A stretch of DNA of 64,000 bases from Rotaria sp. Silwood1 (GCA_905250075.1 CAJNOP010000013.1:2152188-2216187); one strand, 5' to 3'; counted from the first letter of the stretch, positions 23,901-36,329 are shown. A program made the numbers and translations. Notes: generated by a model not told the origin, from the sequence alone.

Positions 23901-25565
23901 GTTAGGACTGTAGTGGAGAGGGTATGATAACATTTTTAAGCCTAACCTATAACTTTTTTAAGGAGATATTTAACCAACAAGGATAAGAACAAGCTCAATT
24001 GGGTACCCAAAACTCTCTGTGTATTTTCAGTCTACATACTTTGGTTCTTTTTGCTTGAGAGGATATGTCCGAATTAGAGATGAACAGAACCAAATTCTTC
24101 CAATGTCGCTCTCTGTTTAGAGAAAACTATTACAGAATTTATTTATTCTATGAGTAGCACGTTTCCGATCATCTCTCTTCATTGATATTATGCTTGCAAA
24201 TCCTATTTTTTGATAAATACTTCTACAGATAGTCAATCACAAAAAATTCAAGCTTTCCAGAAGATTTTTTCACTTGCAGAACTTTGTAGAGCTCGTTGCA
24301 GTGACCATTTTTGTTCAAAAAATATTTAAGCTTACTTAATAAATCATGGTGCTAGGGTCAAAGTACTCAAAAACATCGATTATTCTTGACTCCTATCGAG
24401 CTTTCGTTCATGTTTTCGAGTATTTCGACCCTAGCACCATAATTTATTGAGGTAGTTTGAATACTTTTTTATCAGAATGATCAGCATAACCAGTTCTAAA
24501 GACAACATTTTGTCATTGGTAGTTGGGTTCCGATTGAGAGAATTTTTTTAGTATTCCTGCTCCCGGTTGCAACAACTTCGCCTGCCCATCGCTCCAATCC
24601 CGGCAAGTTTTTCTTAAGAATGACACGTTGAATGTCTCGAAAAATTCTTAAAAAATGGTGCTCTAATGAAAACAAATTCCTGCTCTATGCAATAGTAACA
24701 CAGCGTAATTCCAAAAGCGGACTTTGTCATTGCCCTGCGGCTTGACATACTGTTTCAAACAGTAAAAGAAGGAATCGGCTACAATGAAATTTTTTCCAGA
24801 ATTCTAAATTGCGCGATCAAAACAAAATCACATAGATAAAGCAGAAAATGACGCAAATTATCTAAAGTTTTTGAAAAAAAGCGAGATACCAAATAAAAAA
24901 TCATTTTGTCAATGTATGATCAGACTTCGAACTGTCTTCTCATACGTTTACCTGAATTTTGAGTTTTCTGCTACCTAAAAATTGTGTACAGAAACACTTC
25001 ATTATTGAGATACTATCATAAATCTAAAAAGCATACTGATATGAATGATAGTAAATTAATTGTACTGATTTTTTATATGAAATCTTTTCTTTTTTGTATT
25101 CACTAAAACATGAAATTTATGCTTTTATTTTTTAAATAGACAACAAATGAACAAGTACCGATGACCGATATGTCTTCTGGCGATACTGCATTGCAATCGT
25201 CAAAACTCACTATGGATGGAACCAGTAATCTGTCATCCGATACACCAACTATAGAGCCTACAACGGCTATCAAAACCGATAATGATGATACTGCAGTTGA
25301 AGATTCATCGGCGTTAGATGATTCAGCACAACCGAATTATCTTTCATCTATGTCATTTTTTGATCTTGTTGAAACAATATTTGTAAAAAAAGAAGATATT
25401 AAACCAATTGAAAATGTTGAACAACTATCAAACAATGCAAAAGAAGAAACAATGACTACAGAGACGATTTCTGAAGGAATTCCATTCTTATCTGATACAC
25501 ATGAACCTAACTCTGAAACTTTAATGAATAATACTTTAGAAGGAATAGGAACGACATTGGATTAA
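17909..25565 (+). CDS. PCF11: PCF11, pre-mRNA cleavage complex II / transcription termination factor
   Basis: PCF11 binds the RNA polymerase II CTD and drives 3'-end cleavage and termination. Exons: 17909-18064, 18143-18271, 18323-18514, 20002-20555, 20608-20850, 22405-23013, 23080-23462, 23533-23664, 25140-25565, about 940 residues. Exons 1-3 encode the CTD-interaction domain (LNDLKLNSKPLINFLTILAEE, LPALYVLDSIVKNL, VDERTRSSMFKLRQTW, DPAWPI). Exon 4 holds a basic patch and an acidic SDDDTDEE run. Exon 6 is Gln/Pro-rich. Exons 7-8 carry the C-terminal zinc fingers: CRLCGLRF..HYTHHLDWHY with NWYSSVQEW, and CYVCHDPF..EEWHLKDAIRIDGKTYHPICY. All phases agree except inside exon 7: the frame before and after the T5 run at 23400-23404 differs by one base. 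The downstream frame (GVISCPA..) is the one that joins correctly to exon 8. Long introns (18515-20001, 20851-22404, 23665-25139) are repeat-filled. It is shorter than the human protein (about 1555 aa). Confidence 0.93.
24275..24515. mobile_element. Foldback element, copy A, in the last PCF11 intron
   Basis: Inverted arms around catggtgctagggtcaaagt (about 24345-24364) and its counterpart in cgaccctagcaccataattt (about 24426-24445), with pairing continuing outward for about 60 more bases on each side. The loop is about 40 bp. It shares sequence with the element at 26945-27200. Confidence 0.6.
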
Positions 25566-28524
25566 TATATTTTTTTTGTTTTTTTTCTTTTGTCTCTCAT
25601 TTGATTTCTATGAGTTTACTTGCGTATCAGTGTGTCTGTTTGTTTATTCATGTGCCCTTTTCTTTTTGTTCGTTTGATTGTGCGTATTTATGCACACGTA
25701 CAAAGGATTCAAAAAGGTAAAATATATGTATACAAAATAATATCTTATTAAAATCTATTCATTCATGATGGGTCATCAAAAAAGGATGAAAAAATTAATG
25801 TTTCCTATAGACTAGTGATGTGCAGTTTTAGTTTTCTATTTATTGGCACATGTGTTCACTAGAACACACTGCGACAAAAATGACATATTTTGATAAAGTT
25901 CATGTTTCAATGTTGCAGAGAATGCAACCGAATTTGAATAGAAGATACCCTTTGCAATCATTCATAGCTAAAACCAAAGTCGTACGTACTACCACTGGCT
26001 TTGACAAGTACCACAGTATACCGATAGTAGAGTGACCAATAGTGCAACGTGAGAAGATTGTTATTAATCGATAAAACATGTTACACCCAAAATTTACTAA
26101 TGGATATAGCATTCCCTAGAATCAGAATTTTCAAATTTGCTATTACTATTGAAAAATATAATTCACTATTTCTTCTTTCGCTGTATTTACATTCTATTCT
26201 TCAAAATTTAATTGACTATTCAAATGAGTATATGTGTATTAATTATAGTTCATTGTATCAATAAAACATAAAGAAACACTTACACCTCATCGCCAAAATA
26301 CTTTTTTATTAGCTCCACTTTTCTATCAGAATTAATTTCGATCTAACTTCATGAGAATCTGCAAAATTTAAAGATTTTAGTTTTAAAAAGAAATTTTAGT
26401 TCATACGATGCATGTATGAAAGAAGCATATGCTCCTTTTGTAGTGACTTGTAATTTACTAATAGCGTATTTCATCTTTTCTTCTGTATATTGATTTAGCT
26501 TATTCATCTAAGTTGAGACTTTTATTGAAAATCTTTTGTTGTTTTATTATATATATCTTGACCATTGACTTTTTATATTCTGTCATTCTTTATTCATCTT
26601 CGATGATAATCACTCCCATGTTTTATAATACGAGCAAGTGATATTGACACACGATAGAAAAAAAACATCTTATCATACGCACATATGACTAACTTCTGTT
26701 AACAAACGTATAAAACAAGAGTGACTGCCAAAATTTATTTAAACTAGAAATTCTATCTATCGATAGCATTTAATACATTTTAAGTGCGTCAAAAGAGTTC
26801 CAACTCGGAAGATGTTACTTTCACCCTCAAAAGGTATCTTTTTTTCGGCCAAATCTCTTTCGTCTGATGATAAAGTATAGTAGAGTTTAACAGAAAATTT
26901 CGAAAAAATAAATCCTGAGAGCTGCTAGTTTATCGCGAAAAAAGCTAAGGTTCTTGAAAGTTTTTTTGGTCTATTGAACTTCATAGAATTGTCGTTGATG
27001 ATCATTTCGATAAAAGAATATTCAAATTTGATCAATTAATAACGATGCTAGTATCAATATACTTATGAATATTTTTGCCTTTATTAGCTAGAACATTTGA
27101 ATTTTTCAGTATTTTGATCCTAGTATTGTTATTTATTGACCAAATTTAATTATTGTAATCGAAATGACCAAAAAAGAGAGTTCTGCAAAGTCTAACAGAC
27201 TAAAAACAATTGCGAGAAACTTAGTTTGTTTCTTGATTAACTATTCGTAGAAGTATCCAATTCTATACCACAAATCTTCAATATTTTCATGTTTGATGGC
27301 CTCTTATTTGATATAAAATTCACTTTTATATCTCTTGGAGTTTAAGCTGTATCTCCTTAGAAAAACATTTTTCATTTTTATTTGTCCTGTACAAGAGTAA
27401 ATATTTATCATACAAATGAAATTATACAAAGTATTGATAACACTGTCTGAGTGTTTTAAATGCGCTCTTGAATATTATTTGTTCATAGGTCAGCCTATGT
27501 TTCATCGGTCACATTTCATAGTTCTTTTCTTCTAATTTTATATTTGATCAGATTCCATACTAGCTCAGTAATCATAAAATAAGAACTATCACCTGGCAGC
27601 TATTAACATAATTCAATATTATGTTTCACTAGAAAATGCAATCGATGAACCATAAAATGACCCAGACACAAATGTTATTCTAGGATAAATAGCAGAAACT
27701 TAGACAGTGTATCAATACTTTTATTTTTGTATTCAATTTTCGTTTATATTATAAACTGCCACTCTTACACTATTCATATGTATATATATGTATCTACATA
27801 AAGTTGTTCTAATCGCAAGCTCCACCTTTGATATAAAAAAAAATATAATTCACAAGCATTCTTGCATTCGTAACATTTCCCCACTGAATGATTTTTATAA
27901 ATTAATTTTAGTTTCTATCATCATCTATCGTCATTACCTACGATTGGTAGGAAATATTTATTTTGAGTAGTCCAGATGAATCTGAGCATGCAATAACTTG
28001 TTGTAGTGTAATTAGACATAATGACACATATGCATGAGTCATTATATCAATTTCAAATTATAAACTCACTAATATACTTAGGATACAACACATTTTGAAA
28101 ATCTAATATGAACCATATATGAAATAATTCATCAATATAGATTATTTATGATGTTAAATTCTTATTATAAACTGAAATTAGGCAATAGGTTTTAGCGACA
28201 CCATGCATTTACATATAGTTCTCAGGTAGGATTCGTTGTACTATTATTAAAACATAACTGTAGTGTAGCGTCATCCTTTGTGTGAACCTGATCTTCTCTA
28301 AAAATAAAATATATAGGTGAATATACCATTTAATTTAATACATTCCTATTACAATATCTTTTTCTGATGTTTCCATTAAATCGAGATGTCGCTTCATTAA
28401 ATGTATTCACCATAGATTCGTATTTCTCGTTATGTTTTACATCATCAGATCGCGAGTATATAGGATCAATTAACTTCAAAAAAAGTTGAAATTTCTTCTT
28501 TCAATTTCAAGTCATGATTAAAAT
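25566..28524. other. Intergenic region between PCF11 and the zinc-finger gene
   Basis: AT-rich DNA with no gene I can support. It holds the PCF11 3' UTR at its start and the foldback copy B (26945-27200). Small frames around 25850-26264 and 27788-27970 have no recognisable motif. Confidence 0.5.
26945..27200. mobile_element. Foldback element, copy B
   Basis: Inverted arms centred near 27085: the left has gatcaattaataacgatgc then tagtatcaatatac, and the right has ttttgatcctagtattgtta then tttattgacc. The outer parts (tgatcatttcgat / atcgaaatgacca) also pair. These words correspond to arms of copy A at 24275-24515, so both belong to one family. Confidence 0.55.
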
Positions 28525-31500
28525 ATGAGTAAGTACATGAACTTTTATCTTGTTTGAAAGATAATTTATGATTGATTTCAGTTACTGATAGTACAGAAGA
28601 TTTATTTATCTGTGGTAAATGTCGTACGAATTTTACCGATTTGAATACTTTTCTAACTCATCGATCTACTTGTAATATTCAACAATCATCAAATTTATTT
28701 CCATCATCAAATAATCCATCATCTACATTACTTGAAAGAGAATTAGATGCAATTATTCAAGATGTTTCATTAACTATTTCATCAACACCAAACTTATTTT
28801 ATGAATCTATTCATACAGAAGTTCCATCAACAAATGAATTCGATTTATTATTTTCTCAACCTGTTGAACAAGATACAGTTCCTAATGAAATAATCAATAC
28901 TAATGTTTCTGATCCTACAGAAAGTTCATGTATTGAAAATGGTATGTCTCAAATGAGTCTGTTAGAATGCCCTGTATGTGATGAACAATTTGATGCACCA
29001 ATAATATTAGAAAATCATGTTTTTGAACATTCAACTTGGATCGATGAAAATGAAAATACTAATTCTAAAGTCAGCTTACCTTTTGACGATTCATCATCGA
29101 GTTATACGGATTTAATTGATGAACAATCAAATACACCACTAGAATGCAAACAATGTACTGTTACATTTGCTTCAAATGCATCGTTGAATATGCATAAGAA
29201 AATGAGTAAGATTATATGGTTTCTTTCTTTATGTTATAAATTCTTAAGATCATAAGAAAAAACATCTGCATAGATTTAGACTGATGAAGTTTTCCTTCGA
29301 AATTTGTAATGTTATCAAAATTTCAACCAATAGAAATTATTTTATATATATACAATACATCTCAAGTTCTATAGTTTTGAAAAACATCAGAAAAAGAAAA
29401 ACTATTTGTATCCTTTTCAAAGTATTTAAATGTATAAAGTTGAGTGTAAAATATAATAATTGTTTGAATATTCAATGTTATGAGAAAAAATATTATATGA
29501 AAATTTTGCAATTAATTTTTTTGCCAAAACATCATTTCATAAGTGTTTAGTCAAGCAAACCGTAAAAAAACAAAGATTGCAAGCATAAAAATAATTTTTT
29601 ATTTGCAAAAGCGTCCTTTTTTGTTTTCATGCTTATTTAAGTGAGTAGAGAACCAACTCAGGATGGTAAACACAGTCAACAAAGACGGTGCTGCACATTG
29701 TCGTGACATACACTTTATGACCGGATTTTATCGTGCTGTAAATAGTTAATAACGATCATTTGCAACACAGTGAAATAGAGTTGTAATACTGAGCCAATTG
29801 AACGGCGAAAAGGCCATCTAATACGAGAATGAACGGCCGTACTCATTTGACCCAGCTAAGATCGAACAATCACGGTCATAAATGATGGTAAATCCTCATA
29901 TTTTGGGGTATCACATAGCTCCGTATACTCTGTTAGAGGTGAACAGGAGGAAGCTGTGGATCCTTCCAGATCCAGATCCGAATGTACAAAAACGTGGAAT
30001 GAGTATCTTCGTAACACTCTAATTAGAAATTTTGCTAGCATATTCTAATATATGCTTGAGGGTACCAAGTTTAAGTTCCTTCAACTCTTGTGTTTTTTGA
30101 TGAAATTGGTTATTCTTCGTTTCATCAGTTCAATCATCATACTAGCCTGCAATACATACATTAATTTAATCTTTCAGTAAACTCCCAAGCATACCGTCCT
30201 TTCTGTTAACGAACTTTTACAGACTATTGAATTTTGCCTAAACTTAGAATTCAACAACTTCAAACGTTTCTATGTTCATTCTATTTTGATTATGCTAGAT
30301 TAGTCTTATTATCATTCTACAGATTGATATCTACAATATGATTTTTTTCGCTGTATTAAATGTCATAACCCGCAATATTTAGACTAATTGGAATCGACAG
30401 CAGAAATTTTAGATTCATAGAGTATTCTAAAAACTTCTACGTAGAATGACATAAGCACTGTTATTACTGATACATACAGCAATTGCCATAAGTGGGCACG
30501 ATTGAAAAAACGAGGAAAATAAAGGAGTTATTTTAGTATATTTTATTTATCAAATCTACATTATATGGACATCATCTTGATAATTAACATAATCGCCTTT
30601 TCTTTCAATTAACAATGCTACTCTATTTTCCATAGAACCATCTAATTTTTCAGCAAATTCAACAGGTAACTTTTTCAATTCTTTTTTTATTCTTCTAATG
30701 AAATTATTGATCGATATATGCGGTTGTTTGTTTATTCTGAGCTTCATTAATGCCCAGACATTTTCATTTGGGTTACAGTCTCTGTATTTTATATCTCACT
30801 GGAGTTTTTTAAAATATCGTCACTCGTCAGCAACGGTTTCGAAGTCGATTTCATTGAATACACACCAGCCTCTTCGAATCTTCTTCTGAATATGGTTTTA
30901 CTAATTTTTATACCTTTCTTTGATAACCTAAACGCAATTTGACCGACAGATTCAATTGAATGGTGAGCTAGCATCGATCGAATTGTTGCATCTTGTTTTT
31001 CCGTTATAGACCGAATTTTTGTGTAACTTCTACACCACTTGGTATTTTATACCTTTCAAGCCCGCATCTCACAGTCGACTTACTGATTCGTAAATATCGT
31101 GAAATACCAGCATTTGACATGTGTGGGGCACAGTTCGGTCTATATAAAAAGACGAGTTCTCATATTTCCTTTAAAAAAATGTTCATTATTTACCCAGTTA
31201 TAAATTGATAACAGACTGAATATAAATGCTCCTATTTATATGAGATGATGAGTACGACTAGTCCGTTCAAACAAAGCAAAAAAATAAAATAAAGGTCATT
31301 GTTGAGCAACAAAAAAGAGGTCGTAGCCACTTATGACGAGTACTGTATTTTCCCATTACTATCTCATGTCGTCGAAATTTAGCATAAATGGCGAATTTTG
31401 TGTGAAAATTAGAAAAATCGCCAATTTTTACGATTTATCGCCATATAACCTCACGATTATCAGACTAATAAATCGCGATATAATCATCGATTTTTATTTG

Positions 31501-32884
31501 GCTGTTGACCCAGGTAGTTTATATATGATCGACTTATTTCATCAAAATCGTTTGATTTTTCCATTTATTGTGTTTTTTTTGCGGAGGTCCGAAAAAAATC
31601 GCCACTTCAGCCGATTAATCTCACGACTATCGGACTAATAAATCACGATAAAATCGTCGGTTTTGTGGCGATTTTGATGACATGGGATGGAAACGTATCC
31701 AGTGATCTTAGGCTTTTCTTTTCCTACCCTAGGTCATCAAAACCTAAGAGAGGAGAAGCAACAAAATCCTCATCAGAGCCGGTATTAATTTCTTAGTAAT
31801 GGTTTTGATTTAGAAAAAAATCATTTCAACAAACTCTAGATATTTCTATTTATTTTTTTTTTAGTTCATTGTCTTAATCCAGTTTTTCGTTGTTTAAATG
31901 AAGCTTGTTCTCAATTATTCGATAAACCTGTTGATTATATTCTTCATGCTCGTATTCATAGTCAAAAACGACATATAGGTTCTCGACGGTCATCTCGTAG
32001 TACTATCTATCATCGTCATCGTAAACGTACATATCGTTGTAGAATATGTAAAAAATCTTTTCAAACTTCTGAACAATTACAATATCATATGCACAATGAA
32101 ACACATAAATTTCTTTGTGAATTATGTCCAGCTGAATTTGAATCAAATAATTCCTATCATAATCATATAGCAAAACATTCCGATCTTGCACTTTATCGTT
32201 GTACAATATGTATTGAATCATTTCAAAAACGAAATGATTTATCACGTCATGTTATAACACAACATAATGAAGATTTACCAAATCAAAAAAGTTGTTCAAC
32301 TTGTAATTTAACATTTAAAACAACATTTCATTTAAATCGGCATAATGTTACAAAACACTCAAATATAAAACCATTTAAATGTGAACAAGATGGATGTGAA
32401 CAAGCATTTGCTCGGTAAATTAAATTAAAATCAAATGAATTATTTTTCAAAAAATAAAGAAATAAAAATTTTATTTTGTTTTTTGTTAGAAAAGATAAAT
32501 TAAAACAACATGCAGCTAAACATACTGCATCTGGTGGATTATTTAAATGTCATGTATGTGTTAAAACATTTGTTCGACCAGAACATTTACGTGATCATGA
32601 TATTGTACGACATACACATCAATATCCGTTTCGGTAACGAGATATTTTTTTTAATTTATACTTTTCTTAAAAAGAATAAACACTAAATTTTTTATAGTTG
32701 TGAAGTATGTCGAAAAGGTTTTCTTCATAAAAATCAACTATATGCTCATCATAAACAACGTCATTCAATAGAAAATCAAACGATGAATGAAGATATAAAA
32801 TTCTTTACATTCGATCAAACTCAACCAAACGAAGACTTTAGTAATTATTCAACGGATCTATTCTTCGAAGCACAATTAATATAA
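28525..32884 (+). CDS. C2H2 zinc-finger protein with 11 fingers (ZNF341/ZFP64-like N terminus)
   Basis: Probable sequence-specific nuclear DNA-binding protein. Exons: 28525-28528, 28582-29205, 31865-32414, 32490-32633, 32698-32884, giving 502 residues plus TAA. The first coding exon holds only ATG plus one base (donor gtaagt). Finger 1 (residues 12-32, CGKCRTNFTDLNTFLTHRSTC-like) is a C-x2-C-x12-H-x3-C form, similar to the N-terminal finger of ZNF341 and ZFP64. An acidic, Ser/Thr-rich linker follows. Further fingers start CPVC, CKQC, CLNEAC, CRIC, CELC, CTIC, CSTC, CEQDGC, CHVC and CEVC. The finger CKQC..LNMHKKMIH is completed across the 2659-nt intron, which supports that junction. Orthology to a named gene is uncertain. 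The large intron carries a Tc1/mariner relic and a second MITE-like element. Confidence 0.85.
30491..31331 (-). pseudogene. Internally deleted Tc1/mariner transposon relic
   Basis: Terminal inverted repeats agtgggcacga (30491-) and tcgtagccact (ending 31331) are flanked on both sides by TA, the Tc1/mariner target. Minus-strand reading from the right end gives helix-turn-helix-like stretches (SNAGISRYLRISKSTVR; later SVGQIAFRLSKKGIKISKTI) followed by KPLLTSDD. It then jumps directly to the C-terminal part DCNPNENVWALMKLRIN, which carries the third acidic residue of the catalytic triad, and ends with an ERKGDYVNY-like tail. The core containing the first two catalytic Asp residues is missing, and frames are broken by stops. 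It lies antisense in the large intron of the zinc-finger gene. Confidence 0.8.
31361..31688. mobile_element. MITE-like element with 18-bp TIRs and an internal tandem duplication
   Basis: atctcatgtcgtcgaaat (31361-31378) is inverted as attttgatgacatgggat (31671-31688), 15 of 18 matching. Inside, a block with ctcacgattatcagactaat (about 31451) is repeated as ctcacgactatcggactaat (about 31620). It lies 29 bp from the end of the Tc1/mariner relic, in the same intron. Confidence 0.6.
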
Positions 32885-34424
32885 AGACAATCTTTTCTTA
32901 CAATTTGTTTTTGTTTTGATTTTCTTATTATAGACTAATTAAAGTTTTTTTTCAGTAAACTATGTACTTATATAGTCAAACATCTTCTAACGTTGGTGAT
33001 TATCTAGAATAAACGAACGGCATTCTTACATAGAAAAAGAATTTTATGAAATATTACAAAACAAAAAGATATGTACGATGGTGGGAAAAAGTTTAATAAC
33101 AAAGTATGTTTTATTTTTTTGTCTCCACAATGTTAAGTATCTAACTCAAATCAAGATAAAGATTTAAATAACCAATAGAGTTTTCTTTCTAATGCATTCT
33201 ATACAAAAATTAGTGGTAAGACGATGCATCGCGAGTATGTAAATGTAAGTGTCGGTATGAGCGCGGATCTTTTGTGTGTCTTCATCGACACCCTAACCCA
33301 CATATCTACACTCCCGACAAACTCTCCGATCACCATAACGGTTTCATAGTTGAATAATGATGGCAAGATTTATAAAAAAAACCTAGATACGGTAGTTTTC
33401 AGATCCTAGAAGATTTTGTTAGTGTCATTTTTTAACCATACCATTTTAACGAAAACAGAATGGTGAGTCGTCGGATGTTTTAAGACCTATCTTTACAAAT
33501 TTTAAAGCATTACAAAAACCGAAATTTAGCGAAAAATCGACTAAAAAATGCTTTCTTTTCGGTTTTTATAACACTTTTCTTTTTCAAACGGAGGTCGTAG
33601 AAAATGCGGTGACCCTCATTTTATTCTCTTTAAAATTGCATTCTTCATAAACAGGTTCGACAAAGTTTTTTAGGATTCAATAGTTATCGTGTACGGGTTT
33701 TTATAAGTCTTGTTATTATTGCATACATATGATATGTTGATACAAAATGCATTAGATATAAAACTCCATTATCTATTAAAATCTTTATTCGGATAGGAAC
33801 TAATTGCTTAACATTATACGACAAAAAAAAATACGTTGTTGTCAAGCTTTCCCCACTATCTTAAATAAAAGATTTTCAACGGTTGATGTTAGTACATTTG
33901 TTTACTTCAAAGCTATATTTAAAACATTTTGATATCGAAGTGAAATGTTGAAATTTAGTCTCTATTCTACAGCGATGGAAAAATTAATCTGTGAAACCCT
34001 TAAGACAGCGTCCATGAAACCACCACCCAAGCCAGTTGCCGAAAAAATTTGCTTTTTGAAATTAGATAGCTAGCTTGAACGAGCATTAAAAGTTAGGTAG
34101 AAAATCAAATTTTTATGAATTTTGAATGAAGCCTTCTAATATTTTGCCGACCCGACTTTTTCGACTGCCTATATTACCTTCTTTTAGTTCACGAGATTTG
34201 CTTCGTATTCATTTATAAAATTTTCAATCACAAAAATTTTATTAAATTCTTTATCAAGTTATACCAATAGATAGAGCAGAAGATGCTCTAGAAAATTATG
34301 TATTTAATATAAATTATTGTTCGAATGAAAGAAAAGAAATTGTCGTCAAAAGACATGGAATCGACCATTTTTTGGTATCTTTGCATGCTGATTTTTCTAT
34401 ATTTTGTATTTATAGTGCAGTTAG
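32885..34424. other. Intergenic region up to the scaffold gap
   Basis: No gene recognised. At about 33420-33650 an imperfect foldback is present: gcattacaaaaaccgaaa pairs with tttcggtttttataacac, and pairing continues outward for tens of bases. Confidence 0.5.
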
Positions 34425-34524
34425 NNNNNNNNNNNNNNNNNNNNNNNNNNNNNNNNNNNNNNNNNNNNNNNNNNNNNNNNNNNNNNNNNNNNNNNNNNNN
34501 NNNNNNNNNNNNNNNNNNNNNNNN
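34425..34524. other. Assembly gap (100 N)
   Basis: Exactly 100 ambiguous bases, the usual placeholder for a scaffold join of unknown size. Order and distance across it are not proven by the sequence. Confidence 0.98.
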
Positions 34525-35184
34525 ATGACGGTTATCATTTTCTCGAATTCTTGTTGGCAACAATATTCTCTGTTCAAATCACTATTTGGATTCTTTCTAG
34601 CACTTAAGGCTACGAAAAAAAAATTCAAATTACATCCTTTTGAATAATTTTGGGACCCACTGTATATATATACGTATATAACCCTCTCTTTTGGATATGG
34701 GAACTACGGTGTCAGAGATGCTCTATTCTATAACGATATATGAAAATATGAATCTTTTTTCTTCTGATGGACCAGCCTTTCAACCTTAACTTGTTTCTTT
34801 TTTTTATTATTTTAACTTCTCAACTATTTATACATATCCAACACACATAAAAAAAAATAGAGAAAAAAAAAGCAAAAGAAAGAGGAAGAGAATCACAAAG
34901 ACAGGAGATACAGAAGAGAGTAAGGAGATAGTAGATATTGCTATCCTGTTGCGACTAGACTATGTAAGAAAGAAGATGACGTCAGGTATCTTCTTTTTGG
35001 ATGCCGTTAAATTTAGAAAAGGAGAAAAGATTGAGATTTTATTGAGATTCTTGAGGAAAAAAGAAAGAAGAAAAGAGAGAAAAAAGAGTAGAGAAAACAA
35101 AAGGAAAGGAGGAAAAAAGATTGACATATATTTAGAGTGAATAATACATACTATAGAATGAAGATACACATAGATATATGAATG
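34525..35184. other. Low-complexity purine-rich region after the gap
   Basis: A short TA-rich segment near 34660, then a long A/G-rich stretch (about 34850-35150) with AGAAAG-type repeats. The open frames here are low-complexity Lys/Arg strings and their complements. No gene is supported. Confidence 0.5.
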
Positions 35185-36085
35185 GATGGAAAAAGAAAGA
35201 AAGAATAAATGTCGAAAGGATAAATGTCGAAGAAAAATATCGAAAATAAAATATCGAAAGGAAAAAATATCAAAAGAAAAAATGTCGAATAGAAATTATC
35301 GAAACTTAAAATATCTGAATACGAAATAATGTTTATGAAGTTGTAACAAATTTTATTAAGTAAATGAAAAGTAAATATAAATTATTACGAGCATTTTGGC
35401 TGGATGTTACTTCACGGAGGATAATAGCGTCCATTTTTTTTATCTGATATTTTAGCAACAACGAAGGATAATCCTTCTAAAAGTTCATTACGAGTAACAT
35501 CACCATTATCATAACGAATAGGTAAAGCATCAATTGGCAATGTTGATAGATCGGTTCGAGATGCTTTTTCATTCTGAATATGTGGGATAGATGTACTTTC
35601 ATCTATAGCACGCGTTTTTATAGCTTGTTTCAATATTCGAATTCGTATTTCTTCTGGTTAAAATGGATGACAATAATCATCTTTAATGCTTAAGATGACA
35701 TCATCAAGACCAGTATATACATTTACAACACAATGTACATCTAAGCATCAAAAAGATTTTTTTGTACTCGTCTTATTCAATTGAAAGATGAAATTGTCTA
35801 TATTCAACATTGGTTTTGCCTTTTCGAGAAATAGTGAATGATATTGTATTATAAATAGTGGTCAGCATATCTAAAATAACGAAAGATCAATTCGTATATC
35901 TTTACCTAAAGAATGAACACATTTAATGGTATGAGCCAATCAGAAGAAAAATTTTTTTAACCATTTTATTATAACGGTCTCTTATGGTTATTCTGTTCGT
36001 TTCGATATTTTTTCTTTCTATATTTTTCCTTTCTATATTTCTCCTTATTTTCTTCGACATTTATTCCTTTCTTCTTTTTTCCATC
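35185..36085. mobile_element. Inverted-arm element carrying a gene relic
   Basis: The left arm (about 35185-35340) has repeated gtcgaa/atcgaaa words at 14-16-bp spacing, beginning gaataaatgtcgaa. The right arm (about 35975-36085) is its inverted counterpart, ending cttcgacatttattcctttc. Between them lies the minus-strand gene relic at 35412-35950. The arrangement resembles a foldback element that captured part of a gene. Confidence 0.4.
35412..35950 (-). pseudogene. Unrecognised gene relic, frames broken
   Basis: Minus-strand reading gives ordinary-looking protein pieces in shifting frames: AHTIKCVHSLGKDIRIDLSL, then RKGKTNVEYRQFHLSIE, then VYTGLDDVILSIKDDYCHPF, a stop, then PEEIRIRILKQAIKTRAIDE and a further ~60 residues ending KKNGRYYPP before a stop. 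Composition is unlike the surrounding repeats. I cannot name the parent gene. At least one in-frame stop and frameshifts make it non-functional as written. Confidence 0.4.
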
Positions 36086-36329
36086 ATACCGGATATACAC
36101 ACACCAAAAATAAAAAGAAAATGCGAAATAATGAAGAATATTATTAGAGTGCTCCATGCCATGCGAGGATGTAGAAAGCCTTTAGCGCTAGCTCTTTATA
36201 TATATATATATATCTCCCTTTTATGATTACGGGACTTGGGATATACACGCTTTTGAGAATTACTCATTCATATATATATAATTCTAAGAGTAGCTGCCTG
36301 ATTCAAATTCGAATATAAATGAAACTTTT

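Noticed and set aside
29284..29550. 88-codon ORF after zinc-finger exon 2
   Set aside because: Intronic, very AT-rich, no homology pattern; the intron model is supported by completion of a zinc finger across the junction.
29856..30041. Minus-strand ORF in the zinc-finger intron
   Set aside because: No recognisable domain. A nearby tgacccag word recalls the 8807 element terminus, but the match is too short to call.
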